From contig CAWGJU010000008.1 of NCBI GenBank assembly GCA_963822985.1, positions 62,001 to 126,000 of the forward strand: DNA of 64,000 nt, read 5' to 3'. The stretch comes from Thermohalobaculum sp963822985 (GTDB lineage Bacteria > Pseudomonadota > Alphaproteobacteria > Rhodobacterales > Rhodobacteraceae). Positions 43,511 through 53,270 of the stretch are shown one piece after another (the first letter of the stretch is position 1; every line of letters begins with the position of its first letter). The notes under the pieces were generated by a model. It had not been told where the DNA came from. It saw only the letters and a program-made list of their open reading frames with translations, and did no database searches. The position numbers and the translations under genes are program-made.

Positions 43511-45473
43511 TCAGAGTTTCCCCGCCGCCTGCATCACCGCGTAGCGGTCGAAGTCCATCCACCAGGTCTCGGGCGCGCCAAGTCCGAATTGCGGCTGGAT
43601 CTGGGGCCGGTCGAAGACGTCCCAGTAGGCCAGCGTATGGCTGCCCTTGTTCCACTGGGGAATCCAGATGTGCTTGGCGCGCAGCACGCGGTCGAGCGCC
43701 TTGACGGCGTCGGTCAGCGTCTCGCGGCTGTCGGCGCGCTCGATGATCTCGATCAGCCCGTCGACCACCGGGTCGGCGACGCCCGCGATGTTCTCCGAGC
43801 CGGGCGAGCTGGCGCTGCCCGAGGCGAAATAGTCGCGCAGCTCGATCCCCGGCGTCAGCGACATGGCCTTGCGGTCCGTCGTGATGTCGAAGTCGAAGTC
43901 CTCCATGCGCTTGCGGTACTGCGCGGGGTCGACCTCGCGCAGCGTCGCCTTGACGCCGATCTTCTCGAGGTTCTTGGAGAACGGGGCGGCGATCCGCTCG
44001 AAGCCCTGGCTGCCGATCAGGAACTCCACCTCCAGCGGCTTGCCGTCCTTCATGCGCACGCCGTTCTGCACGTCCCAGCCGGCCTCGTCGAGCAGCTGGG
44101 CGGCGCGGCGCAGGTTCTGCCGGTTGCGCCCAGTGGCGTCGGTGGTCGGCGGCACATAGGCGGCCTCGCTCAGCACCTCGGGCGGCAGCTTGTCGGCGTA
44201 GAGTTCGAGGATCGCCATCTCGCCCGGCGTGGGCCTGCCGTCGGCCTGCATCGGCCCGCCCTCGAAGAAGCTGTCGGTGCGGGTGTAGAGATCGTAGAAA
44301 AGCCGCTCGTTCGACCATTCGAAGTCGAAGGCGAGCGCAATCGCCTCGCGCACGCGGGGGTCCTGAAACTTGTCGCGCCGCAGGTTGAACCAGAAGCCCT
44401 GCGTCCCCGCCGGGCGGTTGTCGGGCAGCGTCTCGAGCACGACGTCGCCCGAGGCGACCGCAGGAAAGCTATCCGGCGTATAGGCCGTCGCCCAGAACTG
44501 GCTGGTGAACTCCTCGTTATAGAGGAAGGCGCCGGCCTTGAACGCCTCGAAGGCGGCCGAGCGGTCGCGGAAGTACTCGATGCGGAGCTCGTCGAAATTG
44601 TGCCGCCCGACATTCACGGGCAGGTCCTGGGCCCAATAATCCTCGAGGCGCTCGAAGCCGACGCTCTGGCCCGGCCGCACGCGACCGATCCGGTAGGCGC
44701 CGCTGCCGACGGGTTTGTCCAGCGTCGACTGGGTGAAGTCGTGCTCGGTGTAGTAGGCCTTTGACAGCACCGGCAATCCCGCCACCAGCATCGGCAGGTC
44801 GCGCGTCGCCGCATCCTTGGCGAAGTCGAAGCGCACCCGGTGCGCCCCCTCGGCCGTGGCGCTTTCGACAGGCGCCAGCAGCACGCGATAGCTGGGGTGG
44901 CCCTTGGTCCGCAGCGTCTCGAAGGTGAAGACCACGTCCTCGGCGATGATGGGCGTGCCGTCCTGAAAGCGCGCCTCCGGGCGGATGTTGAAGGCGACCC
45001 AGGCGCGATCCTCGGGCAGCTCGGCCGACTCGGCGATCAGCCCGTACATGGAATCCGGCTCGTCCTCGGCCGAGACCATCAGGCTGTCATAGATCAACGA
45101 GGAAACGCCGATCGCCGGGTTGCCCTTGAGGATGAAGGGGTTGAAGCTGTCGAAGGTGACATTGCCATAGCCGGTCGACCAGACGCCGCCCTTTGGCGCG
45201 TCGGGGTTGACATAGTCGAAATGTTGGAAGTCGGACCCGTATTTCAGGTCGCCAAATGCCGAAATGCCGTGGCTGACCGTCGTTTCGGCCTGTGTCTTGG
45301 CGCCGGCCGTTCCCGATGTGCCCACGGCCTCGGCGCTCACGGCCTCCGCGCCTACGGTCTCCGCACCCGCGGATTCGGTGGCCCCCGCCGGCCCGGCGGC
45401 CGCCGGGCCAGGCCGTGCCCAACGTCATCGCGAGGGCCAGCATTGTCCCGAAGATGCGCGGCGTCAGCTGCAT
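43511..45473 (-). CDS. yejA: Periplasmic peptide-binding protein YejA, frame broken after the signal peptide
   Basis: The mature domain (about 610 aa) is an SBP family 5 protein: H-G-I-S-A-F-G-D-L-K-Y, F-D-Y-V-N-P-D-A-P-K-G-G, A-E-D-V-V-F-T-F-E-T and L-R-D-Y-F-A-S-G-S-A. Its own frame has no signal peptide. The signal peptide (M-Q-L-T-P-R-I-F-G-T-M-L-A-L-A-M-T-L-G) begins at ATG 45473 after GGGAG in the neighbouring frame. Removing one C from the CCC around 45405-45407 joins the two as T-A-W-P-A-A-A-G-P-A-G. The joined protein is 653 aa. An Ala/Glu/Val-rich stretch follows the signal. Confidence 0.88.
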
Positions 45474-45563
45474 GAAACCACTCCCAAACCCTTTCCCTGT
45501 GGTTAGGGTTCGCAATCGCAGGATGCAAGAACGACACACATTCGGGTGAGAGCCGGTGGCCCA

Positions 45564-45613
45564 GTCTTGATCGGTCTTGATCGGTCTTGATCGGTCTTGA
45601 TCGGTCTTGATCG
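45564..45613. repeat. Five tandem copies of a 10-bp unit
   Basis: GTCTTGATCG repeats five times without error, followed by one more G. The array sits in the intergenic region between yejA and the cytochrome gene (both minus strand), so it lies upstream of the yejA promoter or behind the cytochrome stop codon. The 10-bp period is close to one DNA helical turn. Confidence 0.92.
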
Positions 45614-45724
45614 GCGCCCCGCCCGACCCGGTCGGCGGCGAGTGCGAAGCGGGCCCCGGCGGAGGCTCCGCCGGGGCCCGCAAGCCACCCTCGCCCGTCG
45701 GACCGGTCGCGCCGGCTGACGCGC

Positions 45725-47297
45725 CTAGGGGTTGCCCCCGTGCTCGTTCAGATAGGCGATCACGTCGATCCGGTCCTGCGGGTCCTTCAGCCCGGCGAAG
45801 GCCATCTTGGTGCCGGGCACCACGGCCTTGGGGTTTTCGAGATATGCGAACAGATTGGTCGGCGTCCACTCGCCGCCATGCGCCGCCATCGCATCGGAGT
45901 AGCTGTACCCTTCGACCGCGGCGACCGGGCGGCCGACGACACCCCAGAGCGACGGACCGATGCCGTTCTTGCCCTCCTCGATCTTGTGGCAGGCGCCGCA
46001 ACGGCGAAACAGCTTCTCGCCCGCCGCGACATCGGCCGAGGCGAGGTCGATCCCGCCGCCGCCCTGGTCGGCGCCCGCCGCGGGCGCCGCCGGGGCCGCC
46101 GCGACCGAGTTCCTCGGCCGCCGGAGCAGGCGCCGCTGGAGCCGGCGTCGAGGGAGCAGGCGCCGCCGCTTGCTGGTCGTCCTGCGTGTAAGCCTCGGGG
46201 ACGGCCGGCCCCTCGGGCAGCGTTCCGGCTGGCCCGCCGGGGCCCGAGGCCGGCGCCTCGCCCGGCGGCGTCGGCAGGGGCTGCGGCTCCAGCAGCGGCT
46301 CGGCCCGAGGGTCGGCGCGCGTCTCGCCAGGGGTCAGCGCCTCGGGCAGCGGCTGCGCCGTCGCCGGCCCCGCCGGCTGCTCGTCCAGGTCGAGCGGCGC
46401 CGTGCGCTGGACCTCGACGTCCTCCTCGGCCGGCTGGACGGTGGTCACCCCGGTGACGACCGCGCCGTCCTCCGGCTCCTGGTCGGGAACGATGCCCGCC
46501 GGCGCGGTCGCGCCGCCAACGCCCTCGGCGCCCTCGGGCTTCACCGCCTGCGCCGTCTCCTCGACCTCGGCCGCCTCGGACATGCTCTCGATCGCGGCCG
46601 ACTCGTCCGGCGCCGGCGCGCCCTCCATCGCCTCGCCCGGCGGGTTGACGCCCGGTCCCGGGCCCACACCCGGCGACAGCGCCGGGTCGGGGATCGCCGT
46701 CCCCGACTTGCCGACCGCGGCCGCCTCGCCCGCCTCGGCCAGCGGGGCGATCCCTGCCGTCAGGTCGACCGGCGCATCGCTCTGCTGGTTCAGATAGGCG
46801 ATCACGTCGGCCCGGTCCTCCGGATCGCTCAGCCCGGCATAGCTCATCTTGGTGCCGGGCACCCAGGCCTTTGGGTTCTCGAGAAAGTGGAACATCTCCT
46901 CGGGTGTCCAGTCGCCGCCATGCGCCGCCATCGCGTCCGAATAGCCAAAGCCGTCCACCGCCGCAACCGGACGCCCGACCACGTTGTGGAGCGTCGGCCC
47001 CACCTTGTTCACGCCGGCCTCGACCGCGTGGCAGGCCGAGCACGCCCGGAAGATCTTCTCGCCGGCAGCCGCATCGGGCTCGGTGAACAGCGCCACCAGG
47101 TCGACCTGCGGCGCCTCGGTCGCCTCGCCGCCGCCGGCGGCCTCCTCGATGGGCAGCGCGAAGGCCAGCACCTGCTCCTCGCCATGGCCGAACTCGCCCG
47201 TGCCATAGATCTTGCCCGAGAAGAAGTTCAGCAGCAGGAAGATCAGCAGCGCGCCCAATCCCGCACCGGCGATCTTGTTGAAGTCCGTCGAGTTCAT
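45725..47297 (-). CDS. Membrane-anchored two-heme cytochrome c (CycM-like, duplicated), frame broken once
   Basis: From ATG 47297 (GGAGG eight bases upstream) come a membrane anchor (L-G-A-L-L-I-F-L-L-L-N-F-F) and a CycM-type cytochrome domain. That domain has heme motif C-S-A-C-H and axial Met in P-G-T-K-M. About 230 residues rich in Pro, Ala and Glu follow. A second, very similar cytochrome domain lies in another frame: C-G-A-C-H and P-G-T-K-M-A-F-A-G, ending H-G-G-N-P. Removing one base near 46108 joins them as A-A-E-E-S-V-A-A-A-P, giving about 523 aa. CycM-like proteins pass electrons from the bc1 complex to cytochrome oxidase; normal ones have one heme. Confidence 0.83.
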
Positions 47298-47427
47298 TCG
47301 CTCTGCCTCCGTGGCCCGGGGCCTTGAATATCGCCTTCCAACTCCGGGCCGCAAGCGATAGAAGCCGCGACCAATGGTGACATGAGGCGGCCGCCGGCGC
47401 GGCGCAGGGTTCCGGGGAGGGGCCGGC

Positions 47428-48316
47428 ATGGGATTTGCTGTTGAACGGCCAGATCGGCGGCACGGGCAGGCGCATCGCCTTCCAGGGCGATCTCGGCGCC
47501 TATTCCCACCAGGCCTGCCGCGAGGTCTTTCCGGATCTCGAGCCCTTGCCCTGCCCGACCTTCGAGGCGGCTCTCGACGCCGTGAAGGGCCGCGAGGCGG
47601 ATCTGGCCATGATGCCGATCGAGAACTCGACCTATGGCCGCGTGGCGGATCTGCACCACCTGCTGCCGACATCGGGCCTCTACATCATCGGCGAGCACTT
47701 CGTGCCGGTGCACCTGCAGCTTCTGGGCGTGCCCGGTGCGGCGCTGGAAGGCGTGCAGGAGGCGCAGAGCCACACCGTCGCCCTCGGCCAGTGCAAGGCC
47801 TTCCTGGCCAGGCATGGCATCAAGGCGTCGATCGGCGCCGACACGGCCGGCAGCGCGGCGCAGATCGCCGAGGACAAGGATCCGGCGCGCGCCGCCATCG
47901 CCTCGGCGCTCGCCGGCGAGCTTTACGGGCTGCAGACCCTTGCCGAAAACATCGAGGATGCGAGCCACAACACGACGCGCTTCCTGGTCATGTCGCGCCA
48001 AAAGATCGAGGCGGATCCAACCGAGGGCACCGCCATGACCAGCTTCGTCTTCGAGGTCCGCAACGTGCCGGCCGCGCTCTACAAGGCGATGGGCGGCTTC
48101 GCGACCAACGGCATCAACATGGTCAAGCTGGAGAGCTATATGCTGGGCGGCAGCTTCTGGGCCACCCAGTTCTACGCCGAGATCGAGGGCCATCCCGACG
48201 ACCGCAGCGTCCAGCACGCCTTCGAGGAGCTCGCCTTCTTCACCAAGCACCTCAAGGTGCTGGGTGTCTTCCCCGCCGCCGAGTTCCGCAAAGGCGCCGG
48301 CGCCAAGCCGGACTGA
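47428..48316 (+). CDS. pheA: Prephenate dehydratase; start region possibly frame-shifted
   Basis: The catalytic PDT domain is complete: F-Q-G-D-L-G-A-Y-S-H-Q-A, I-E-N-S-T-Y-G-R-V, D-T-A-G-S-A-A and H-N-T-T-R-F. The ACT regulatory domain with L-E-S-Y follows, for phenylalanine feedback. It turns prephenate into phenylpyruvate. The catalytic frame begins with TTG 47435 or 47441 without a good ribosome binding site. ATG 47428, behind GGGGAGG, is in the neighbouring frame. Dropping one G of ATGGGA links them as M-D-L-L-L-N-G-Q. TTG 47435 is the alternative start. Confidence 0.9.
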
Positions 48317-48329
48317 GGCCGCGCCCGAT

Positions 48330-48905
48330 CAGGCCGGTTCGCCGCCAGTTCAGACCGGACGAGCGCGTGGACGAGGGCGTGGGCGTGGCCGCCGCGAGCT
48401 GGGCGTGCAGCCGCTCGATGAAGGCCTCGGCGTTCGGGGGCGTGAAATTGGCGCCGTGGCGCGGCGGCGATGGTCAGCCGGCCGGTCGCATCGAGGCGCC
48501 CGAGATCGCCGGTCATGCACCAGCCGTCGCGCAGCGTCGCGCGCGTCGTCTCGGGATCGCCGACATAGTGGTCGAACAGCCCCGGCCCGCGCACCGCGAT
48601 CTCGCCCTCGACGCCAGGGCCGGGACCGGGGCCGAGCGGATCTCCGTCACCGTCGACGATCCGCACCTCGCAGCGCATGGGCAGCGCGACCGTACCCGGC
48701 ACGCGCTCGCCGGGCGGCAGCAAGTTGCAGCAGATCACCCCGGTCTCCGTCGAGGCATAGCCCTCGGTGCAGGGACACCGAAGGTCGCCTCTATTTCGGC
48801 AAGAAGGTCGGCGGGCAGGCTGAACGAGCTCGAGCGCACGAGGCGGAGCGCGGTGCGCGGCCGCCGCCCCGCCAGCCGGGCCAGCAGCGAGCGGTGGAAG
48901 ACCGG
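48330..48905 (-). pseudogene. Remnant of an AMP-dependent acyl-CoA ligase
   Basis: Pieces of an adenylate-forming enzyme are spread over different frames: R-S-S-S-F-S-L-P-A-D-L-L-A-E-I-E, then C-T-E-G-Y-A-S-T-E-T-G-V, the V-E-G-E-I-A-V-R-G-P-G-L-F and D-G-W-C-M-T-G-D-L-G-R-L-D core, then N-F-T-P-P-N-A-E-A-F-I-E-R. Frame changes lie near 48775 and 48465. The N-terminal half is missing; at about 48905 the sequence switches to a tctC fragment in the opposite orientation. A deletion must have joined the two. Confidence 0.8.
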
Positions 48906-48907
48906 GC

Positions 48908-49662
48908 CAGAACGTCTCCGGCGCCGGCGGCCAGCGCGGCGCCACCACGGTCTACCGCGCCGAGCCGGACGGCTATACCATCGGCATCTGGAACGTGCCC
49001 GGCCTGATCCTGCCTGGCCTGCTGGGCGAGGATCCGGGCTACGACGTCGGCAAGGTCTCGTGGATTGGCAACATCGCGACCTCGCGCCACGCGCTGGCGG
49101 TCAAGGCGGACAGCCCCTACCGCACCTTGGAGGACCTCTGCTCCATCGGCCGGCCGGTGAAGCACTCCGACAATGGGCGCGATACCAGCTCGATCGCCGG
49201 CGAGCTCGCCTTCGAGCTCGTCGATTGCGAACACGCAGGGGTGACCGGCTACAAGGGCTCGACCGAGGCCGTCCTCGCGGTCATGCGCGGCGAGGTGGAC
49301 GCGGACCGTCAAGACTGAGGAGGCGCTCGTCGAATACGTGGATTCGGGCGACCTTCGGCTGCTGATGACGTTCGAGGACGAGCCGAGCCTGCCCGGCGTG
49401 CCCTCGTCGACCGAGCTCGGCTACCCTGCCCTCTCCAAGTTCCGGATGCAGCGTTTGATCGGCGGCCCCCCGGCATTCCGGCGGAAATCGTCCAGCGCCT
49501 CTCGGACGCGCTGATGGGCGCCGCCCGGTCGACGGAGGTGCAGGAATGGTCGGCCTCCGCCGGCTACCAGCTCGACCCGATCCGGCCGCGGAAGCGCAGG
49601 CGATAATGGACAACCTGATGGGCTTCTATGCCGGCTATCGCCCGCTGCTCGAGAACGAGAGC
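48908..49662 (+). pseudogene. Remnant of a TctC-type tricarboxylate-binding protein
   Basis: The remnant begins abruptly within the family core (N-V-S-G-A-G-G-Q-R-G-A-T-T-V-Y). It continues with P-D-G-Y-T-I-G-I-W, V-K-H-S-D-N-G-R and A-V-M-R-G-E-V-D-A, then changes frame near 49300 (T-E-E-A-L-V-E-Y-V-D-S-G-D), near 49468 in a C-run (G-I-P-A-E-I-V-Q-R-L) and again near 49590 (A-E-A-Q-A-I-M-D). The signal peptide and first third are lost. In intact systems TctC is the periplasmic receptor of the TctABC carrier. Confidence 0.82.
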
Positions 49663-50640
49663 CATTTCGCATCCGAGGTGGGCGGCGCCATCCGCTTCTC
49701 GCTCGGCATCGACTACCTTTGGGACGGCGTTCCCCTGATCCCGGTGCTGACCGGCATGTTCGCGCTGACCCCGATGATAGCGCTTGCCATCGAGGGCGGC
49801 AGCGTCGCGCGGGATGCCGCGCCGGGCACGCGCGTCATCACCCGCGTGATGGAGGGCGTGCGCGCCGCCTTCGTCCACTGGCGCGTGGTGCTGCGCGGCT
49901 CGGCCATCGGCACCGCCATCGGCGTGCTGCCGGGGCTCGGCGGCACGGTTGCGTCCTTCATCGCCTACTCCGCCGCGCAGCACTCGGGGCCCGATCCCAG
50001 CCGCTTCGGCAAGGGCGAGATCGTGGGCGTGATCGCGCCCGAGAGCGCGAACAACGCCAAGGACGGCGGCGCGCTGCTGCCGACGATCGCGCTCGGCATT
50101 CCCGGCAGCCCGGAGACCGCCGTCTTCCTCGGCATCCTGATCCTGCACGGCATGACGCCCGGGCCGATCATGCTGCTAAACGACGGTGCCGCGATCTACG
50201 CGCTGATCGCGGCGGTGACGCTGTCCTGCCTCGGCGCCTCGGCGCTGGGGGTGCTGTTCGCCCGGCCGCTCTCGCGCATAACGACGCTCGACGCCGATCT
50301 CCTGGTGCCGATGGTGATGTCCGTGGCGCTGACCGGCTCTTATGCGCTGCGGCAGGAGCCGGGGGACGTGCTGCTGACCCTGGCCGCCGGACTGGGCGGC
50401 TGGCTGATGATGCGCCAGGACTATCCGCGCATCACCTACATCATAGCGCTCGTCCTCGGCGCCGATGCCGAACGGTCGTTCCACCAGACGTGGATGATCT
50501 CGGACGGGCAGGTGCTCGGCTTCAAGGCGGCCAGGCCGCAGGCCTGGTCCTGATCGGGCTGACCGTGCTTGCCGCGGTGCTGCCGGCGCTGATCCGCAGC
50601 CGCGAAATGCGCAGGAGCGGCAACCGCGGCAAGCCCCGCC
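49663..50640 (+). pseudogene. 5-prime-truncated TctA permease remnant
   Basis: The long open frame (to 50553) is the C-terminal two-thirds of TctA: F-S-L-G-I-D-Y-L-W-D-G, I-G-V-L-P-G-L-G-G-T-V-A-S-F, A-P-E-S-A-N-N-A-K-D-G-G and A-L-G-I-P-G-S-P-E-T-A. TctA is normally about 500 aa and preceded by tctB. Here tctB and about the first 190 residues are gone, and the frame is fused to the tctC end. The last helix (V-L-I-G-L-T-V-L-A-A-V-L) is in another frame after about 50540. A functional carrier is impossible. Confidence 0.83.
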
Positions 50641-50669
50641 GCCGGGGCCGGCCACGACCGAGGCCGACC

Positions 50670-51419
50670 TCAGATCGCGCCGCGGAAATAAAGTCGGTTG
50701 ACGGCCGGGGCAATGGTCCACGCGGCCGCCCGGCGAGCTGCGGCGGCGAGGTCGGATGACGCAGCGTCCGGCTCCGGGGCGGGGTAGCCGAAGCGGGCGT
50801 AGTCCTCGGCGAAGTACGCCTCGATCAGCGCGACGTCTTGCCGGGTCGGTCGCACGTCCCTCTTATATGCCTTGCGACCGTCGGGCACGCTGAGCTCCGG
50901 CGCGCAGGTGCCGGAAATCTCGTCGAGACGCGCGAGCAGGGGCGAGAGGCCCCGCTCGATGCGGAACACCTCGGCATCGGCGGGCACGATGTGGCTCTGC
51001 GGGCGGATGTGGTTGTCGAAGACGCGCGGGTCTCGCCGCGCCGCCTCCATCACGATGCGCAGCCAGGTAGAGAACCCGAGCTGGGTCAGCCTGCGGCCGC
51101 GATAGCCGGATCGCGACTGGAAGCGGAACTCGCTCTGGATGCGCGACAGCGGGTCGCGCACCACGGCAAAGCTCCAGACGACGCCGTGCGGGAGCAGCCG
51201 CTGCGCATCCGCGGCCGTCATGTGCTGGGGCGAGCAGACCAGCGAATTGCTGCGCCATCCATGCCGCCGCCACGCGCGCATCCAGCTGCGATCCAACATC
51301 GCCAGCGGACCGAATCGTGCCAGAAGGTAGTCTTCGAGGCTCGATCCGCCCGTTCTCGGCACATGCGCGAAGAAGACCGCCTTCTCTCCAAGAAGTACCA
51401 GCGGCACGCGTCCCTGCAA
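50670..51419 (-). CDS. Sulfotransferase family protein (sulfotransfer_2 type)
   Basis: The 249-aa protein has the PAPS-binding P-loop F-A-H-V-P-R-T-G-G-S-S-L and the 3-prime-phosphate motif F-A-V-V-R-D-P-L-S-R-I-Q-S-E-F. Together with spaced Arg and His these fit the carbohydrate or lipid sulfotransferase family. It is cytosolic or peripheral, with no signal. The acceptor is unknown; being near an acyltransferase it might act on a cell-surface glycan or lipid. TTG 51419 is taken as the start; GTG 51407 is a fair alternative. Confidence 0.78.
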   Translation of the reverse strand: MQGRVPLVLLGEKAVFFAHVPRTGGSSLEDYLLARFGPLAMLDRSWMRAWRRHGWRSNSLVCSPQHMTAADAQRLLPHGVVWSFAVVRDPLSRIQSEFRFQSRSGYRGRRLTQLGFSTWLRIVMEAARRDPRVFDNHIRPQSHIVPADAEVFRIERGLSPLLARLDEISGTCAPELSVPDGRKAYKRDVRPTRQDVALIEAYFAEDYARFGYPAPEPDAASSDLAAAARRAAAWTIAPAVNRLYFRGAI

Positions 51420-51496
51420 CTATATCGGCTTTGTCGCCGCCCATCATCGCGGCCGGCTTCGCGGCCGCCGCGGGCTAATCCACCCGTGGCGCGGCG

Positions 51497-52324
51497 CTAC
51501 CCGATGATCGCCCAACGGCTCCGGCCATGCCGCGTCGCCGGACCCGCCGTCCCTGTCCGAGAGAGCAGGGCTTCCTTCTCGCGGTTCAACAGCGCCTCCA
51601 TCTCTCGCGCGACCTGCATGGGATCACGGCCCGGCGGGACCGGCGGTTGGAACCGCAAGACGATCTCGCCCGCGCGCTTGCGGCGGAATCCCGCCGACCA
51701 GCACAGCCCGGCATTGTGCACCACGGGCACGAGCGGGACCGCGCAGGCGCCGTAGAGCAGCCCGAGCCCGCGGAGATGGGGACGCACGCGGCCCGGCTCG
51801 ACGCGCGTCCCCTCCGGAAAGATCAGCACGCTGCGGCCCTCGGAGAGGGAGATCCCGGCCTCGCGCACGATCCGGCGGAGGTTCGCGCCGCGCCGGTCGC
51901 GAAAGACCGGCGTCATCGGCGCATGGCGCAGGCCCCAGCCGAAGACCGGAATGTCCATCGCCTCGGCCTTGGTCACGACGTTGATGTGCGGAACGAAGGC
52001 GGTAAAGGCGATCGACTCCCAGTAGGATTGGTGATTGCTGACGAAGAGGACCGGGCCGTCAGGGATGTGCTCGACCCCCTCCAGCCTGTAGCGGACGCCG
52101 AGGATGCGCCACGCGGCCAGGATGAAGCCCGAGGACCAGAGGCGCAGGACCCGGCGCACGAGCGCCGGCGGGCGCACGACCTTGAAGACCGTCAGGATGG
52201 CGAGGCCGAAGGGCAGGCTCCAGAACAGGATCGCGACCTCGAAAAGCCGCGTCCGCAGAACCTGGAGCGACAGGGCCGGAGCCGCGGCCGCCCCGATCTC
52301 GGGCGGCGTCGTGATCTCGCTCAT
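51497..52324 (-). CDS. 1-acyl-sn-glycerol-3-phosphate acyltransferase (PlsC-like)
   Basis: A 275-aa membrane-bound acyltransferase. It has a hydrophobic N-terminal part, the catalytic N-H-Q-S-Y-W-E (H-x4-E instead of the more common H-x4-D, as in several alphaproteobacterial PlsC), V-F-R-D-R-R-G-A and F-P-E-G-T-R. It adds a second acyl chain in phospholipid synthesis, or acts on a related lysolipid. It is divergent from the aryl polyene operon and shares its promoter region. Confidence 0.84.
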   Translation of the reverse strand: MSEITTPPEIGAAAAPALSLQVLRTRLFEVAILFWSLPFGLAILTVFKVVRPPALVRRVLRLWSSGFILAAWRILGVRYRLEGVEHIPDGPVLFVSNHQSYWESIAFTAFVPHINVVTKAEAMDIPVFGWGLRHAPMTPVFRDRRGANLRRIVREAGISLSEGRSVLIFPEGTRVEPGRVRPHLRGLGLLYGACAVPLVPVVHNAGLCWSAGFRRKRAGEIVLRFQPPVPPGRDPMQVAREMEALLNREKEALLSRTGTAGPATRHGRSRWAIIG

Positions 52325-52538
52325 CGGTTCACGCGGCAGTGGGAACCCGATCGAGCAGGCACGTGACGCATGTGTTTGAGACCAAAGCCATTATGAACCC
52401 GGTGGCGATGATAACCGGCGCGCCCGGCAATTGCACGCCCTCTGCGCCGTTCCAATGGCGGCTCCTTGCATGTGCCGGCGCGCCCGGATAGCAGAACCCG
52501 GTCGCCTGGGCACTGGTGGTTGCGTGGGAGTTGGAGGC
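52325..52538. promoter_or_regulatory. Divergent promoter region in front of the aryl polyene operon
   Basis: The 214-bp gap between plsC-like and the methyltransferase must hold the operon promoter. CCGGCGCGCCCGG occurs twice (52415-52427 and 52475-52487, 60 bp apart), and GAACCCGGT twice (52395-52403 and 52494-52502), placed symmetrically outside the first pair. No clear -35/-10 pair was found. Confidence 0.45.
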
Positions 52539-53270
52539 GTGGACGCTCGCAAGCCTTTTGTCGTCGGTCCCTATTATGACGGGCCCGAGCAGAAGCAGCG
52601 GTTCCTGCGCGAGATCTTCGATCGCACCGCGCCGCTCTACGAGGCGATCGCCAGATGGGGATGGCTGGGATCGGGCGACGCCTACCGTCGGAACGCCCTG
52701 AGGCGCGCAGGCTTGCGGCCGCACATGCGGGCGATCGACGTCGCCTCGGGGACGGGGCCGACGGCCCGCGCGCTGTTGCGCATCGTCCGCCGGCCCGAGC
52801 AGGTCGTCTGCGTCGAGCCCTCGGCCGGGATGATCGCCGAGTCGCGCAGGCGGGTGCCTTGCGTGCACCATCAAGCGACGGCCGAAGCGCTGCCCGTGTC
52901 CGATGCGAGCTTCGACTTTCTGACCATGGGATTCGCGCTGCGCCACGTCGACGACCTCGAGGCGACCTTCCGCGAGTTCCGCCGCGTGCTGAAGCCGGGC
53001 GGCAAGGCGCTGATCCTGGATGTGACGGTGCCGGAAGGCACCATCGGCCGGGCCCTTTTCACAGCTTATTTCAAGCATGTCCTGCCGAAGCTCACCCTGG
53101 CGCTGAGCCGGGATCGCGAGGCCTATCGCCTGATGACCTACTTCTGGGAGACGATGGAGCAGATGACGGGCCGCGAGGAGGTGGCCGGCATCATGCGCAA
53201 GGTCGGCTTCCGCGCGGTCGAGCACCGCGTGCTTCTCGGCTGCTTCTCGGAGTACGAGGCGATCCGCTGA
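52539..53270 (+). CDS. UbiE-like SAM-dependent methyltransferase (APE cluster)
   Basis: The 243-aa product has F-D-R-T-A-P-L-Y-E-A, motif I as A-I-D-V-A-S-G-T-G-P, V-E-P-S-A-G-M, F-A-L-R-H-V and L-K-P-G-G-K-A-L-I-L-D-V, as in the UbiE/COQ5 family. In aryl polyene clusters such enzymes methylate the aromatic head group; this role is inferred from position. GTG 52539, behind GGGAG, is the preferred start; the open frame continues upstream without a ribosome binding site. It opens the operon. Confidence 0.83.
   Translation: MDARKPFVVGPYYDGPEQKQRFLREIFDRTAPLYEAIARWGWLGSGDAYRRNALRRAGLRPHMRAIDVASGTGPTARALLRIVRRPEQVVCVEPSAGMIAESRRRVPCVHHQATAEALPVSDASFDFLTMGFALRHVDDLEATFREFRRVLKPGGKALILDVTVPEGTIGRALFTAYFKHVLPKLTLALSRDREAYRLMTYFWETMEQMTGREEVAGIMRKVGFRAVEHRVLLGCFSEYEAIR

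Noticed and set aside
45564..45613. FNR or iteron-type origin sites in the 10-bp repeats
   Set aside because: The unit TTGATCGGTC lacks the TTGAT-N4-ATCAA dyad, and there is no replication gene nearby.
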